From positions 62,001-126,000 of the forward strand of contig JAHFBF010000006.1 of NCBI GenBank assembly GCA_023250195.1: a stretch of DNA of 64,000 nt, read 5' to 3'. This DNA is from Candidatus Melainabacteria bacterium (GTDB taxonomy: Bacteria > Cyanobacteriota > Vampirovibrionia > 2-02-FULL-35-15). Under the pieces are notes generated by a model. It saw nothing but the letters and a program-made list of their open reading frames with translations, was not told the DNA's origin and did not search any database. Shown in pieces: positions 52,000-61,003 of this stretch. The stretch's first letter is position 1. Each line of letters begins with the position of its first letter. The position numbers and the translations under genes were made by a program.

Positions 52000-54525
52000 A
52001 TGTATAATCACACTGAAAACTTTTGGAGTATTAATTCTGAAGATTTATTCAAATATCTTAGCTCTACACATAATGGACTTTCACAAACAGAAGCAAATAA
52101 AAGATTAGAAAGCCTAGAGAATAAGTTCCTAAGTAAACGAAAAGAAACCAATGCTCTGGTTATATTTTTAAATCAATTCAAAAATCCTATTATTCTAATT
52201 CTTATTTTTGCAGCTGTTTTGTCTTTATTTCTTCGTGATTTTACAGACAGCTCAATTATCTTAATCATAATCTTTCTTAGTGGAGTACTTAGTTTTTTTC
52301 AAGAGTACAGCGCTTCCAATGCCGTAGATAAATTACTGTCTATAGTCAGAATAAAAATAAATGTTATAAGAGATGGAAACACCACGATAATAGACTCAGA
52401 TAAAGTTGTTCCTGGAGACATAATTTTACTTTCTGCGGGAAGCTTAATACCAGCGGATTCTCTTCTTATCGAAACAAAAGATTTCTTTGTAAATGAGACA
52501 GCTTTTACTGGTGAAACATATCCTGTTGAAAAAAATATTGCTCTACTATCAAGTGATATTCCAATTTCAAAACGCACAAACTCAATCTTTATGGGGACAA
52601 GTGTTATAAGTGGGACAGCAAAAGCAGTGGCAGTAAAAATAGGGAAGGAGACAGAATTTGGAAAAATCAGTGAAGAACTTGAACAAGGATCAGTTGAAAC
52701 TGAATTTGAACATGGAATAAAACAATTTGGCTATCTGCTAATGAAAATAATGCTTGTAACAGTGTCCATTATCCTTTTGTTTAATATTTATGTACACCGT
52801 CCAATACTTGATTCTATTTTGTTTTCGCTTGCTATTGCAGTAGGTATTACTCCACAGTTACTTCCAGCAATAATTAGCATAAATCTCTCTCATGGTGCTA
52901 AAGCTATGGCAAAACAAAAAGTTATTGTAAAGAGACTTTCTTCAATTGAAAATCTTGGTTCAATGAATGTACTTTGTTCTGATAAAACTGGAACTCTAAC
53001 AGAAGGCAAGGTAAAACTAAATTCAACACTTGGCATTGAAAACAACAAAAGTGAAAAGGTCGGAATGTTTGCTTATTTAAATTCTTCCTTTGAAAAAGGT
53101 TACATAAATCCAATAGATGAAGCAGTGCGGAAAGATTTAAGTTTTGATATTGGAGCATATAAAAAGATTGATGAGCTGCCATATGATTTTAATAGAAAGT
53201 GCTTAAGTGTATTACTCTCAGAAGGAGTTGGCTACCTGTTAATAACTAAAGGAGCCGTCAAAAATATTTTAGCTGCTTGCACAAAAGCAGAGATTTCATC
53301 TGATGAAATAGTGGACTTAGAACCTCTAAAAGAAAAAATAGATAAGATGTACAAAGAACTAAGCTTAAAAGGATTTAGAACCTTAGGGGTTGCATATAGA
53401 AGACTTGATAAAGAAGTACACGTAACCAAAGAACATGAATCAGATATGGTGTTTCTAGGATTTCTAACTTTTTATGATCCGCCAAAAGAAAAGATATTAG
53501 AAACAATAAATAATTTGCAAAAAGTTGGAGTTAAACTTAAAGTAATTACTGGTGACAATAAACTAATTGCACAAAGTATTTGTGAACAAATTAGCTTATT
53601 AAATCCAAGGATTTTAAGTGGAGATGAAATAAAGCATATCAGTGACTTGGAGCTAGAAAAATTAGTACAAGAAATAGATATATTTGCAGAAATTGAACCA
53701 AATCAAAAAGAAAAAATAGTTCTTGCTCTGAAAAAAGTTGGCAATGTAGTTGGTTATATGGGAGATGGAATAAATGATGCTACTGCATTGCATTCTGCTG
53801 ATGTGGGCATATCAGTTGATACTGCTGTAGATGTTGCAAAAGAAGCTGCTGATATTGTGCTTCTAGATAAAGATCTTGAAGTAGTTATTGCTGGTATAAA
53901 AGAAGGAAGGAAAACTTTTGCAAATACACTAAAGTATATTTTTGTTTCTACAAGTGCAAACTTTGGGGATATGTTTAGCATGGCTGGAGCATCCTTGCTG
54001 CTTCCTTTTTTGCCATTGTTACCTAAGCAAGTACTACTTGAAAATCTTCTGAGTGATTTACCATCGCTTGCAATTGCGACTGATAATGTGGATACAGAGT
54101 TAGTTGACTTACCAAAAAGATGGAATATAAAATTTATTATAAATTTTATGATTGTATTTGGTCTTTTAAGTTCAGTCTTTGATTACCTAACTTTTGGTAT
54201 ACTCTATTTTTTATTTCACACAACACCTGGCACATTTAGGACAGGATGGTTCCTAGAGTCTGTAATTTGTGCATCAACAATAGCTCTTATTATAAGAACT
54301 AGGAGATTTTTCTTTAAAAGTAAACCCAGTAAATATCTTTTAGGTGCTTTTATATTTGCTATCTCATTATTAGTTATTTGTTACACCTTCCGACCACTAG
54401 CTTCTCTTTTTAGTTTCACACCTGTTCCAAATAGTTTTATCTTAATTTTAGGTGCCATAGTTATTGTTCATATAATTGCTGCTGAAATTGTAAAAGTAAA
54501 CTTTTACAAAAAAGTTAGCTTTTGA
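52000..54525 (+). CDS. P-type cation ATPase, MgtA-like (magnesium-translocating type)
   Basis: An 841-residue P-type ATPase with about ten helices. Motifs: TAFTGETYPVEK in the actuator domain (TGE 170-172), DKTGTLT at 328-334 with phosphorylated Asp328, and YMGDGINDATALHSADVGIS with GDGIND in the hinge. ITPQLLPAIISINLSHGA before the phosphorylation site resembles the TPEMLP motif of Mg2+ ATPases (P3B), and the C-terminal four-helix region is similar to MgtA, so Mg2+ uptake is the best guess. Calcium-type ATPases remain possible. No regulatory leader was recognised in the short upstream region. Confidence 0.85.
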   Translation: MYNHTENFWSINSEDLFKYLSSTHNGLSQTEANKRLESLENKFLSKRKETNALVIFLNQFKNPIILILIFAAVLSLFLRDFTDSSIILIIIFLSGVLSFFQEYSASNAVDKLLSIVRIKINVIRDGNTTIIDSDKVVPGDIILLSAGSLIPADSLLIETKDFFVNETAFTGETYPVEKNIALLSSDIPISKRTNSIFMGTSVISGTAKAVAVKIGKETEFGKISEELEQGSVETEFEHGIKQFGYLLMKIMLVTVSIILLFNIYVHRPILDSILFSLAIAVGITPQLLPAIISINLSHGAKAMAKQKVIVKRLSSIENLGSMNVLCSDKTGTLTEGKVKLNSTLGIENNKSEKVGMFAYLNSSFEKGYINPIDEAVRKDLSFDIGAYKKIDELPYDFNRKCLSVLLSEGVGYLLITKGAVKNILAACTKAEISSDEIVDLEPLKEKIDKMYKELSLKGFRTLGVAYRRLDKEVHVTKEHESDMVFLGFLTFYDPPKEKILETINNLQKVGVKLKVITGDNKLIAQSICEQISLLNPRILSGDEIKHISDLELEKLVQEIDIFAEIEPNQKEKIVLALKKVGNVVGYMGDGINDATALHSADVGISVDTAVDVAKEAADIVLLDKDLEVVIAGIKEGRKTFANTLKYIFVSTSANFGDMFSMAGASLLLPFLPLLPKQVLLENLLSDLPSLAIATDNVDTELVDLPKRWNIKFIINFMIVFGLLSSVFDYLTFGILYFLFHTTPGTFRTGWFLESVICASTIALIIRTRRFFFKSKPSKYLLGAFIFAISLLVICYTFRPLASLFSFTPVPNSFILILGAIVIVHIIAAEIVKVNFYKKVSF

Positions 54526-54645
54526 TTGCTTAAGAACTATTAACAATGATCTTAAATTCAGCCTCAACTACTTTATAAACTTGCTCTAATTTATAAGGCA
54601 ACTTAAGTTCTACAGCGTCAGATTTGCTTTCTCGGAAAAGAATCT

Positions 54646-54702
54646 GGAGACCTAGTGGACAAAGTATGCCACGCTAATACGTTTTTGAGAGCTGGTTAAT
54701 TC
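54646..54702 (+). repeat. Dispersed repeat copy 5
   Basis: GGAGACCTAGTGGACAAAGT, then GCCACGCTAATACGTTTTTG, then GAGCTGGTTAATT; CCA-GCT can pair with AGC-TGG. Flanked by CAGCGTCAGATTT (54613) and CAGAGTCAGATTT (54704), the module also found beside copies 9 and 12. The rest of the 338-bp gap shows no gene. Confidence 0.85.
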
Positions 54703-54863
54703 CTCAGAGTCAGATTTAATTGGGGAAAAAACAAAAACTAAGTGTATACAATCTTATAAATCTATACAATTAATATTGATTAGTGCTTGTTAAATAATCA
54801 TATCTTAATCTTTTATTATTAGTCTTAAATTAATAGGTAGTAATTCTTATATTTAAGATTTTT

Positions 54864-55934
54864 ATGGTAACCAGCTCTTCAATGTTAAGTACTTCACCAG
54901 AAGTCTGTTCTACAAGTTGTCACGCCAGTAGACGTGAAGTTATACATGGTGATGATGTAAGTGATATTAGATGTGAACCAGGCAGAGGAAATAACAAGAA
55001 AACATTTCTTGGAGCTTTAATTTCTTATTTTGTATCAGGTTTTGTGAGCTTGGTAAACAATGTATGTAAGTTACTAGGTATTGAAAGTCCAATTGAAAGG
55101 CTACAGAGAACATTTTTAATAGCTCCAAATAATCATGTTGGATGTACTCCGTGTGAGTTAAATATTCCTCATGAAAAAGTAGAAATACCAAGTGGTGATG
55201 GTGTATTAAGAGGACATTTATTGCAAGCGCCTTTAGAAACTAAAAAGACTATAATCTTTTTAAATGGAAGAGGACATAATTCAAGCAATGCCATAAGACA
55301 ACTTGCTGAATTACAAAAACAAGTTAATGTAAACATTTTGGTGGTTGATTACAGAGGATGTGGAGAAAGTTCAGGGACTCCTACATTAAATGGTTTGGTA
55401 GATGATGCAGCTGCAATGTATGATTATCTAAAAAGCAAGGGGTTTGCAGAAAATGATATATCTGCTTATGGGGTTTCACTTGGTGGCGGGGTTGCAACAG
55501 CACTTGCTACAAGGAGACCACTTAATACACTATTTGTCCAATCTTCATTTACTTCAATGGATGATATTGCTGGTGATATTATGTCATCAATATTACCTGA
55601 TGTTCTTACAGACTCGTTAACTCCGCTTGCAGGATCGGATCTCAATTCAAGAAGCAATATGCGTAATGTAAAAGCTAAGAATGTAATCATTCTTCATGGA
55701 ACAGCTGATGAGGTTATTCCTTATAATCATGGGGTTTCATTATTTAGGGCGGCAAAAGATGCTGGATTAAATGTGATGTTCAAAAAAATAAAAGGTGCTG
55801 GGCATACGAATTTCTCGAATTTTTATGATTCTGAAGGTATTCATGAAATCTTTAGAAGAATTCTTAGCATAGAAGATGTAAACAAGAAGGTTAGTTACAT
55901 AAATACTAGTAGACGACTCTCATTAGCAGCTTAA
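54864..55934 (+). CDS. Alpha/beta hydrolase, cytoplasmic, Ser/Cys-rich N-terminus
   Basis: A 356-residue hydrolase. The triad is visible: Ser205 in YGVSLGGGV, Asp282 in HGTADEVIPY and His314 in GAGHTNF. NGRGHNSSN at 134-142 fits the oxyanion loop and VDYRGCGESSG at 161-171 the cap strand, a layout typical of the S9/BD-FAE-like esterases. The first 45 residues are Ser/Cys/Thr-rich without a clear signal peptide, and one hydrophobic stretch (48-70) may be membrane-associated. Substrate unknown. Confidence 0.82.
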   Translation: MVTSSSMLSTSPEVCSTSCHASRREVIHGDDVSDIRCEPGRGNNKKTFLGALISYFVSGFVSLVNNVCKLLGIESPIERLQRTFLIAPNNHVGCTPCELNIPHEKVEIPSGDGVLRGHLLQAPLETKKTIIFLNGRGHNSSNAIRQLAELQKQVNVNILVVDYRGCGESSGTPTLNGLVDDAAAMYDYLKSKGFAENDISAYGVSLGGGVATALATRRPLNTLFVQSSFTSMDDIAGDIMSSILPDVLTDSLTPLAGSDLNSRSNMRNVKAKNVIILHGTADEVIPYNHGVSLFRAAKDAGLNVMFKKIKGAGHTNFSNFYDSEGIHEIFRRILSIEDVNKKVSYINTSRRLSLAA

Positions 55935-55976
55935 AACATTATCACAAGAAGCAAATAGGATTTAATAATTACAAAT

Positions 55977-56070
55977 GGAGACCTAGTTCCCGCCCACCAA
56001 AGGTGGGCGAGGCAGGAACGATGTTTCCCACTTTGTGAATGCTCATTATTCATCAAAAGCAGCTTAAAAA
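55977..56070 (+). repeat. Dispersed repeat copy 6 with inserted palindrome
   Basis: GGAGACCTAG, then an inserted hairpin (GTTCC 55986 with GGAAC 56015-56019, and CGCCCACC 55991-55998 with GGTGGGCG 56002-56009), then ATGTTTCCCACTTTG. The insertion splits the GTTAAC site seen in other copies into GTT and AAC ends. It matches the position of the insert in the copy at 39005. Confidence 0.85.
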
Positions 56071-56099
56071 GCAATAGTTTAACCTTAACTAAGTGTTGG

Positions 56100-56123
56100 T
56101 ATAATATATACAAATTGTGTATA
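56100..56123 (+). promoter_or_regulatory. Promoter/operator of brnTA
   Basis: TATAAT at 56100-56105 is followed immediately by the inverted repeat TATACA-AATTG-TGTATA (56107-56123). The ATG of brnT is 6 bp further on. BrnTA operons are known to be autoregulated through an operator at this position, so this repeat is a candidate BrnA site. Confidence 0.55.
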
Positions 56124-56129
56124 CAACAA

Positions 56130-56417
56130 ATGAAATTTGAATGGGACAAAAATAAAAGTGAAGCAAATCTACAAAAACATGGAATTAGTTTTGATGAAGC
56201 AAAAACCATATTTTATGGACATGTACTCACTATTGAAGATAGACGAAAAGAATATAGAGAAACTAGGGAAATTAGCATAGGGGAACTTGAACATAAAATA
56301 GCAGTTGCTGTAGTAATTCATACAGATAGAAAAGGAAAAACAAGAATAATATCAGCAAGAATTGCAAACAAAAAAGAAAGGACACTGTATTATGAGTATC
56401 TCAAAGAAAAGAGCTAA
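56130..56417 (+). CDS. brnT: BrnT family toxin
   Basis: A 95-residue RelE-fold ribonuclease toxin. I start at ATG 56130 (MKFEWDKNKSEANLQKHGIS), matching the family opening F-E-W-D-x-x-K-x-x-x-N-x-x-K-H-G-I-S-F-D-E-A. It continues EDRRKEYRETREISIGE and ISARIANKKERTLYYEYL. BrnT blocks translation by cleaving RNA. Its 3' end overlaps brnA by 26 bp, so they are translationally linked. Confidence 0.92.
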   Translation: MKFEWDKNKSEANLQKHGISFDEAKTIFYGHVLTIEDRRKEYRETREISIGELEHKIAVAVVIHTDRKGKTRIISARIANKKERTLYYEYLKEKS

Positions 56418-56643
56418 AGAAATAAAATCAATCAGAGATGAGGACATAGATTATTCGGATATTCCAGAATTAAGTGAAAGCTTTTTTAAAAAAGCTGATT
56501 TAGAAATGCCTAAAACTAAAACTGCTATTTCATTTAGATTAGATACTGATATATTGGAATGGTTCAGATCTCAAGGAGAAAAATATCAAACAAAAATGAA
56601 TGCCGTTCTAAAAGCATTTATGAATGCACATAGGCAGCATTAG
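56392..56643 (+). CDS. brnA: BrnA family antitoxin
   Basis: An 83-residue antitoxin starting at ATG 56392 (MSISKKRAKEIKSIRDEDID), preceded by AGAAAGGA. The family features are DIDYSDIPELSESFF, then a ribbon-helix-helix-type DNA-binding end (KTAISFRLDTDILEWFRSQG, NAVLKAFMNAH). The antitoxin follows the toxin, the usual BrnTA order. Its TAG stop is the first codon of the following dispersed repeat (CTAGTTAACG type). Confidence 0.9.
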   Translation: MSISKKRAKEIKSIRDEDIDYSDIPELSESFFKKADLEMPKTKTAISFRLDTDILEWFRSQGEKYQTKMNAVLKAFMNAHRQH

Positions 56644-56775
56644 TTAACGATGTTTCCCACGCTATTACATTATTGAGAGCTGCTTAATTTATGCCTCTTT
56701 AATAGATATTTTAATCTTTTCAACTGGCAAGTAGCAACTGGCAGGATTTGCTATAGGGATTGTGCTAGTTGCTGT
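56640..56775 (+). repeat. Dispersed repeat copy 7 (nearly full length, starts in brnA stop)
   Basis: TTAGTTAACGATGTTTCCCA, GCTATTACATTATTGAGAGC, GCTTAATTTATGCC, then the 3' module CAACTGGCAAGTAGCAACTG ... TGCTAGTTG with the hairpin arms. The left GGAGACC is missing because the brnA coding region runs into it. Confidence 0.88.
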
Positions 56776-56778
56776 TTT

Positions 56779-56835
56779 TTGAGCCAATTAGCTAATTTAA
56801 TCGGCTCAAAAAAGTGGTATAATTGAGCCGATTAG
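56779..56835 (+). promoter_or_regulatory. Triple operator and promoter of the first Fic gene
   Basis: Three copies of one site: TTGAGCCAATTAG (56779-56791), its inverse TTAATCGGCTCAA (56797-56809) and TTGAGCCGATTAG (56823-56835). The -10 TATAAT is at 56818-56823, so the sites flank and overlap the promoter. The gene starts 16 bp downstream. This looks like autorepression, perhaps by the gene's own wHTH-like C-terminus. Confidence 0.65.
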
Positions 56836-56851
56836 TGATTTTATATGACTC

Positions 56852-57970
56852 ATGAAATATAATTGGCAACTTAATGACTGGACTAGTTTTCGATATAACA
56901 TATCGGAAGTTAATGAATTAGCATATGACTGTTTAAAAAACATTAGTCTATTTGCCGGTAACATTACAGCTTTACCTGAAGATGTTAAACAAGAAACAAT
57001 AATACATTTTATGGTTTCTGAGGCAGTTAAAACTTCAGCAATTGAAGGAGAGGTTGTTAGTAGGGAAGATGTACTTTCCTCAATTAGAAATCACTTTGGA
57101 TTAAATACAAAAATAAAACAAATTAAAGATTTAAAAGCAGAGGGTATTAGTAAGGTAATGATAGATGTTTATCAAACTTTCAATAAGCCACTTTCAAAGA
57201 AAATGTTAAATGAATGGCACTTGATGTTATTTCAAGGACAAATCGGATCTAGCAAAATGGACATAGGTAAATATCGTACACATAAAGAACCAATGCAGGT
57301 AATTTCTGGGTCTCTTGGCAAAGAAAAAATCCATTTTATAGCTCCTCCATCAAAGAATATTGAGATAGAAATGAAACAGTTTATTCAATGGTTTAACCAA
57401 ACAGCATCAGGCAGAGAACATGAAATTAAAGCAACTCCTGTAAGATCAGCTATTGCTCATTTGTATTTTGAATCCATTCATCCTTTTGAAGATGGCAATG
57501 GTCGTATCGGACGGGCAATTTCAGAAAAAGCTTTAGCTCAAAGCTTAGGACATCCTATTTTAATTAGTCTATCTCAGGAAATTGAAGCCAATAAAAAAAG
57601 TTATTATTTAAACCTAAAAAATGCACAAAAATCAAATGAAATTACTGAGTGGATTAAATATTTTTTAGAAATGATCAACGCTTCAACTGTTAGAACAAAG
57701 TCACAATTAACATTTATACTTGAAAAGTCAAGATTTTTTGACAAGTTTAAAAATGAATTTAACCAAAGACAAAAGAAAGTCATTAACCGAATGCTAGAAG
57801 AAGGCCCTCTTGGATTTAAAGGAGGAATCACTGCCAGAAAATATATTTCTATTACTAAATGTTCAAAGGCTACTGCAACAAGAGATTTAACTGAACTATT
57901 AACAATGAAAGCTATAAAACGACTTACTGGTAAAGGGCGAAATGTCAGCTATGAATTAGATTTGCACTGA
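56852..57970 (+). CDS. Fic family protein (AMPylator) with C-terminal wHTH-like domain
   Basis: A 372-residue Fic enzyme that transfers AMP to target proteins. The Fic motif HPFEDGNGRIGR is at 210-221 with the catalytic His210. An inhibitory helix motif of class II type, TSAIEG (61-66), lies N-terminal, so it is intramolecularly inhibited. The C-terminal 80 residues (RQKKVINRMLEEGPLGFKGG ... SKATATRDLTELLTMKAIKR) look like a winged helix that could bind DNA. Three inverted/direct sites in the promoter support self-regulation. Targets are unknown; it may act on the cell's own proteins or as a toxin. Confidence 0.9.
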   Translation: MKYNWQLNDWTSFRYNISEVNELAYDCLKNISLFAGNITALPEDVKQETIIHFMVSEAVKTSAIEGEVVSREDVLSSIRNHFGLNTKIKQIKDLKAEGISKVMIDVYQTFNKPLSKKMLNEWHLMLFQGQIGSSKMDIGKYRTHKEPMQVISGSLGKEKIHFIAPPSKNIEIEMKQFIQWFNQTASGREHEIKATPVRSAIAHLYFESIHPFEDGNGRIGRAISEKALAQSLGHPILISLSQEIEANKKSYYLNLKNAQKSNEITEWIKYFLEMINASTVRTKSQLTFILEKSRFFDKFKNEFNQRQKKVINRMLEEGPLGFKGGITARKYISITKCSKATATRDLTELLTMKAIKRLTGKGRNVSYELDLH

Positions 57971-57981
57971 GAGATTTTGTT

Positions 57982-58055
57982 TATTTTCCCACCTTGTTAA
58001 TGTAAATATACCACTGAAAGCTGCTTAGTTAACCCCTAGTGCTACTCACTATATA
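57982..58055 (+). repeat. Dispersed repeat copy 8 (short form)
   Basis: TTTTCCCACCTTGTTAATGT, then GAAAGCTGCTTAGTTAAC and AGTGCTACTCACTATATATT, a tail shared with copy 11. It lies about 12 bp after the Fic stop. The left GGAGACC end is missing. Confidence 0.65.
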
Positions 58056-58166
58056 TTGCATGGATAAATTTACTTTACCATTGACTTTTAATATATATGT
58101 AACTATTAGTGTGTTTAAAAAGCTATTAGTAAAACTTCTTGCTCTTACTTTAGTCTGTATTAATTG

Positions 58167-59636
58167 ATGAAGAAAAATTTAAGTAAACCTATTTTAGTTA
58201 CAGGAGCAACGGGGTATGTTGGTGGTCGCTTGGTGCCTAAATTATTAGAAAAAGGATATACGGTTAGAGCAGCTTCTAGGTCTTTAGAAAAACTGAAGAG
58301 TCGTTCCTGGGTAAATAATCCAAATGTTGAAATTGTTGTACTAAATGTTTTTGATAAAGACTCTTTAGTTAAAGCAACATTGGGCTGTTCAGTTGCTTAT
58401 TATTTAGTGCATTCTATGAACGCACTAAATAAAGATTTTGCTCATTCAGATCGTATAGCTGCAAAAAACATGGCTTCAGTAGCTGAAGCAGCAGGATTAG
58501 AACGAATTATTTATTTGGGTGGTTTGGGGGAAGAAGGTAATAATTTAAGTAAACATTTAAAATCTAGAATAGAGGTTGCAGAGATTCTCAAATTAGGTAA
58601 AGTGCCTACTACTATTTTGCGTGCAGCTATGATTATTGGTTCTGGTAGTGCTTCTTTTGAAATACTTAGATATTTGGTAGATAGGCTACCTATAATGATT
58701 ACACCAAAGTGGGTTCATGTTAAAAATCAACCAATTGCAATAAGAAATGTTTTGAATTATTTAATTGGTTGCTTGGAAAACGAAGCAACCAAAGGAAAGT
58801 CATTTGATATAGGTGGACCAGATATACTGACTTATAAAGAGCTAATGGAAACTTATGCAGAAGAAGCAGGTTTAGGAAAAAGACTAATAGTTCCAGTACC
58901 AGTTTTTACACCTAAATTAAGTTCTTACTGGATACATCTTATTACTCCTATTCCATCTTATATTGCAATGCCTTTAGCTGACGGATTAAGAAACCCTGTA
59001 GTATGTAGAGAAAATAAGATTAAAGAACTTATTCCTCAGAAGCTTTTAACTTGTAGAGAAGCAATTAAAATAGCAATTGAAAATACAGAAAAACTTAAAA
59101 TTGAAAGCAGCTGGACAGATACAGGGATTATCGAACATCCTGAATTGAATATTGAAGGAGATGAAAAATGGGCAGGTGGAACAGTCTATAAAGATAAAAG
59201 AGAAGTAACAGTAAATGCTACACCAGAAGAAATATGGAAACCAATAATAAAAATAGGCGGAGAGAATGGATATTACTATGGTAACTGGCTGTGGAAAATC
59301 AGAGGACTCCTAGACATAATTTTTGGTGGTACTGGTCTTAAACGCGGAAGAAAAGATCCCGGGAATTTAAGAGTTGGTGATATTTTAGATTTTTGGCGTG
59401 TTGTTGAAGTTGCACCCAATAAAAGATTATTACTTTTTGCTGAAATGAAATTACCCGGGAAAGCTTTTCTTGAATTTGATATAAATAAAATAAATGACAT
59501 TTCTTGTAAACTTACTCAAACAGCAACATTTTTTCCAAACGGAATAGAAGGGATCTTATATTGGTATTTGATAAAACCTTTACATAATTTGGTTTTTAAT
59601 GGAATGATAAAAGGGATAAAAAAGTCTATAGAATAA
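58167..59636 (+). CDS. NAD(P)-binding SDR protein with C-terminal DUF2867-like domain
   Basis: A 489-residue protein from ATG 58167 (a TTG at 58164 adds one codon). The N-terminal Rossmann domain has VTGATGYVGG (11-20), an atypical SDR/NmrA-like fold with a catalytic-type AxxxY region replaced by the less conserved VAYYLVHSMN. The C-terminal 150 residues (VTVNATPEEIWKPIIKIGGE, GDILDFWRVVEVAPNKRL, GIEGILYWYLIKPLHN) resemble DUF2867, which has an SRPBCC-like fold. The YbjT-type combination is known; function is not established. Followed by dispersed repeat copies 9 and 10. Confidence 0.83.
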   Translation: MKKNLSKPILVTGATGYVGGRLVPKLLEKGYTVRAASRSLEKLKSRSWVNNPNVEIVVLNVFDKDSLVKATLGCSVAYYLVHSMNALNKDFAHSDRIAAKNMASVAEAAGLERIIYLGGLGEEGNNLSKHLKSRIEVAEILKLGKVPTTILRAAMIIGSGSASFEILRYLVDRLPIMITPKWVHVKNQPIAIRNVLNYLIGCLENEATKGKSFDIGGPDILTYKELMETYAEEAGLGKRLIVPVPVFTPKLSSYWIHLITPIPSYIAMPLADGLRNPVVCRENKIKELIPQKLLTCREAIKIAIENTEKLKIESSWTDTGIIEHPELNIEGDEKWAGGTVYKDKREVTVNATPEEIWKPIIKIGGENGYYYGNWLWKIRGLLDIIFGGTGLKRGRKDPGNLRVGDILDFWRVVEVAPNKRLLLFAEMKLPGKAFLEFDINKINDISCKLTQTATFFPNGIEGILYWYLIKPLHNLVFNGMIKGIKKSIE

Positions 59637-59698
59637 AAATAGGTAATTTAAAAAAGTTGTTCTTCAATAATCAATGAAACTCAAGTCAGGCTTAAAAT

Positions 59699-59756
59699 CT
59701 GGGACCTAGTTAACGAAGTTCGCCACACTAATACATTGTTGGAAGCTGCTTGATTG
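59699..59756 (+). repeat. Dispersed repeat copy 9
   Basis: CTGGGACCTAGTTAACGAAG, TTCGCCACACTAATACATTG, GGAAGCTGCTTGATT. It is followed by the CACAGCGTCAGATTT module and then copy 10. Confidence 0.85.
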
Positions 59757-59856
59757 CACAGCGTCAGATTTTGTTTATTGAAAAAAGTGGCGAACCTAAA
59801 ATGGTAGTCAAAAAAATATTGAAGAATTACTAGCTAAATCTTTGTTTTAAATGACT
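59757..59856 (+). repeat. 100-bp module between repeat copies 9 and 10
   Basis: Begins CACAGCGTCAGATTTTGTTT, continues AGTGGCGAACCTAAAATGGT and ends CTTTGTTTTAAATGACT. It is nearly repeated at 62441-62542, in the same position between copies 12 and 13. Confidence 0.8.
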
Positions 59857-60012
59857 GGAGACCTAGTTAACGATGTTTCCCACGCTATTACATTATTAAT
59901 AGCTGCTTAATTTATACCCCATGTATTTATATTTTAACCTTTTCAACTAGCAAGTAGCAACTGGCAGAATTACTATAGGGGCTGTGCTAGATGCTAGTTG
60001 AATGTGCTTGGG
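59857..60012 (+). repeat. Dispersed repeat copy 10 (full length)
   Basis: GGAGACCTAGTTAACGATGT, TTCCCACGCTATTACATTAT, GCTTAATTTATACC, then the 3' hairpin with arms CAACTAGCA (59944-59952) and TGCTAGTTG (59992-60000), a perfect 9-bp stem plus an inner 5-bp stem. It is the cleanest example of the full element, in a gap of 400 bp with no gene. Confidence 0.92.
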
Positions 60013-60036
60013 ATAGATTTGGTTTATTGGGAAAGT

Positions 60037-60999
60037 CTATTTAAATCTATAAGAGGTTAACCTTTTATCTCCAAGCTTTTCTACTAGTTTTTTATCTGCG
60101 CAGTATTTTAAATCTCTACTAGCTGTGGCTGTTGAGATGTTTTTAAATAAATCAATGTAACTCTTTCTGCTAAACATCTTATTTTTAAAGTGCTCTTTAG
60201 CTTTACTTACCCTTTGTTCAATACTTACTGGCTCTGGTTTAAATTCAGAGTAATATCTGCTGAGTGAATTATGAATAATTGCTAGCATAAATTCTATAAA
60301 TTTAGTTGATTCTCCTTGCTTGTCAGATTGCTCCAAAGCCAAGTAATATGCTTGTTGGTTTTCTTTTATAATTGACTCAATAGGAATATATTGGAATACA
60401 GGGTTATATTTATAGAGAATTAAAGTCTGCCAAAATCTTCCAAGTCTTCCGTTTCCATCTAAAAACGGATGAATAAATTCAAATTCATAGTGAAAGACTG
60501 AACTTTTTATTAATGGATGCTCATCCTTATTACTTTTTAAATAATCAAAAAGATTCTTTAGAAGCTTTGGTAACATTTTGGGTTGAGGAGCAACATGTGA
60601 AACCTTACTTCCTTTTAAGATTCCTACATTGCTTGACCTAACTAGTCCTGCATTATCAATTAAATCTTGCATAAATGTTTTATGAGCTTTGCATAGTGAA
60701 TCTAAAGAGCTTGAGCTATATTTAGCTAAATCTTCATAAGCTTTAATTGCATTGTTTACTTCTAAAATATCTTTTTTAGGACCCATGACTCTTTTGTTTT
60801 CAATTATGGCTGTTATTTGTTCAATAGATAAAGTATTACCTTCAATTGATAATGTCCCATAAATAGTTTTAATTTTATTTTGCTTTCTTAGTTGTGGAGT
60901 AGGAACAATAGAGATTAGTCCTTCTAGTTTTCCTAGCAATTTTGAAATATCAGCTATTAATGATATTGATTTATTTGTTATTTTATAAGGTGGGTACAT
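60037..60999 (-). CDS. Second Fic family protein with wHTH-like C-terminus
   Basis: A 320-residue Fic enzyme, shorter than the first and only distantly similar. Fic motif HPFLDGNGRLGR at 177-188; inhibitory motif TLSIEG (49-54), again class II. The C-terminus (FSRKSYIDLFKNISTATASR, then DLKYCADKKLVEKLGDKR) is a probable winged helix. It is the only minus-strand gene between 52 and 64 kb and has two palindromic operator candidates upstream. Paralogy with the first Fic is by domain only; the operators differ in sequence. Confidence 0.9.
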   Translation of the reverse strand: MYPPYKITNKSISLIADISKLLGKLEGLISIVPTPQLRKQNKIKTIYGTLSIEGNTLSIEQITAIIENKRVMGPKKDILEVNNAIKAYEDLAKYSSSSLDSLCKAHKTFMQDLIDNAGLVRSSNVGILKGSKVSHVAPQPKMLPKLLKNLFDYLKSNKDEHPLIKSSVFHYEFEFIHPFLDGNGRLGRFWQTLILYKYNPVFQYIPIESIIKENQQAYYLALEQSDKQGESTKFIEFMLAIIHNSLSRYYSEFKPEPVSIEQRVSKAKEHFKNKMFSRKSYIDLFKNISTATASRDLKYCADKKLVEKLGDKRLTSYRFK

Positions 61000-61003
61000 A
61001 ATA

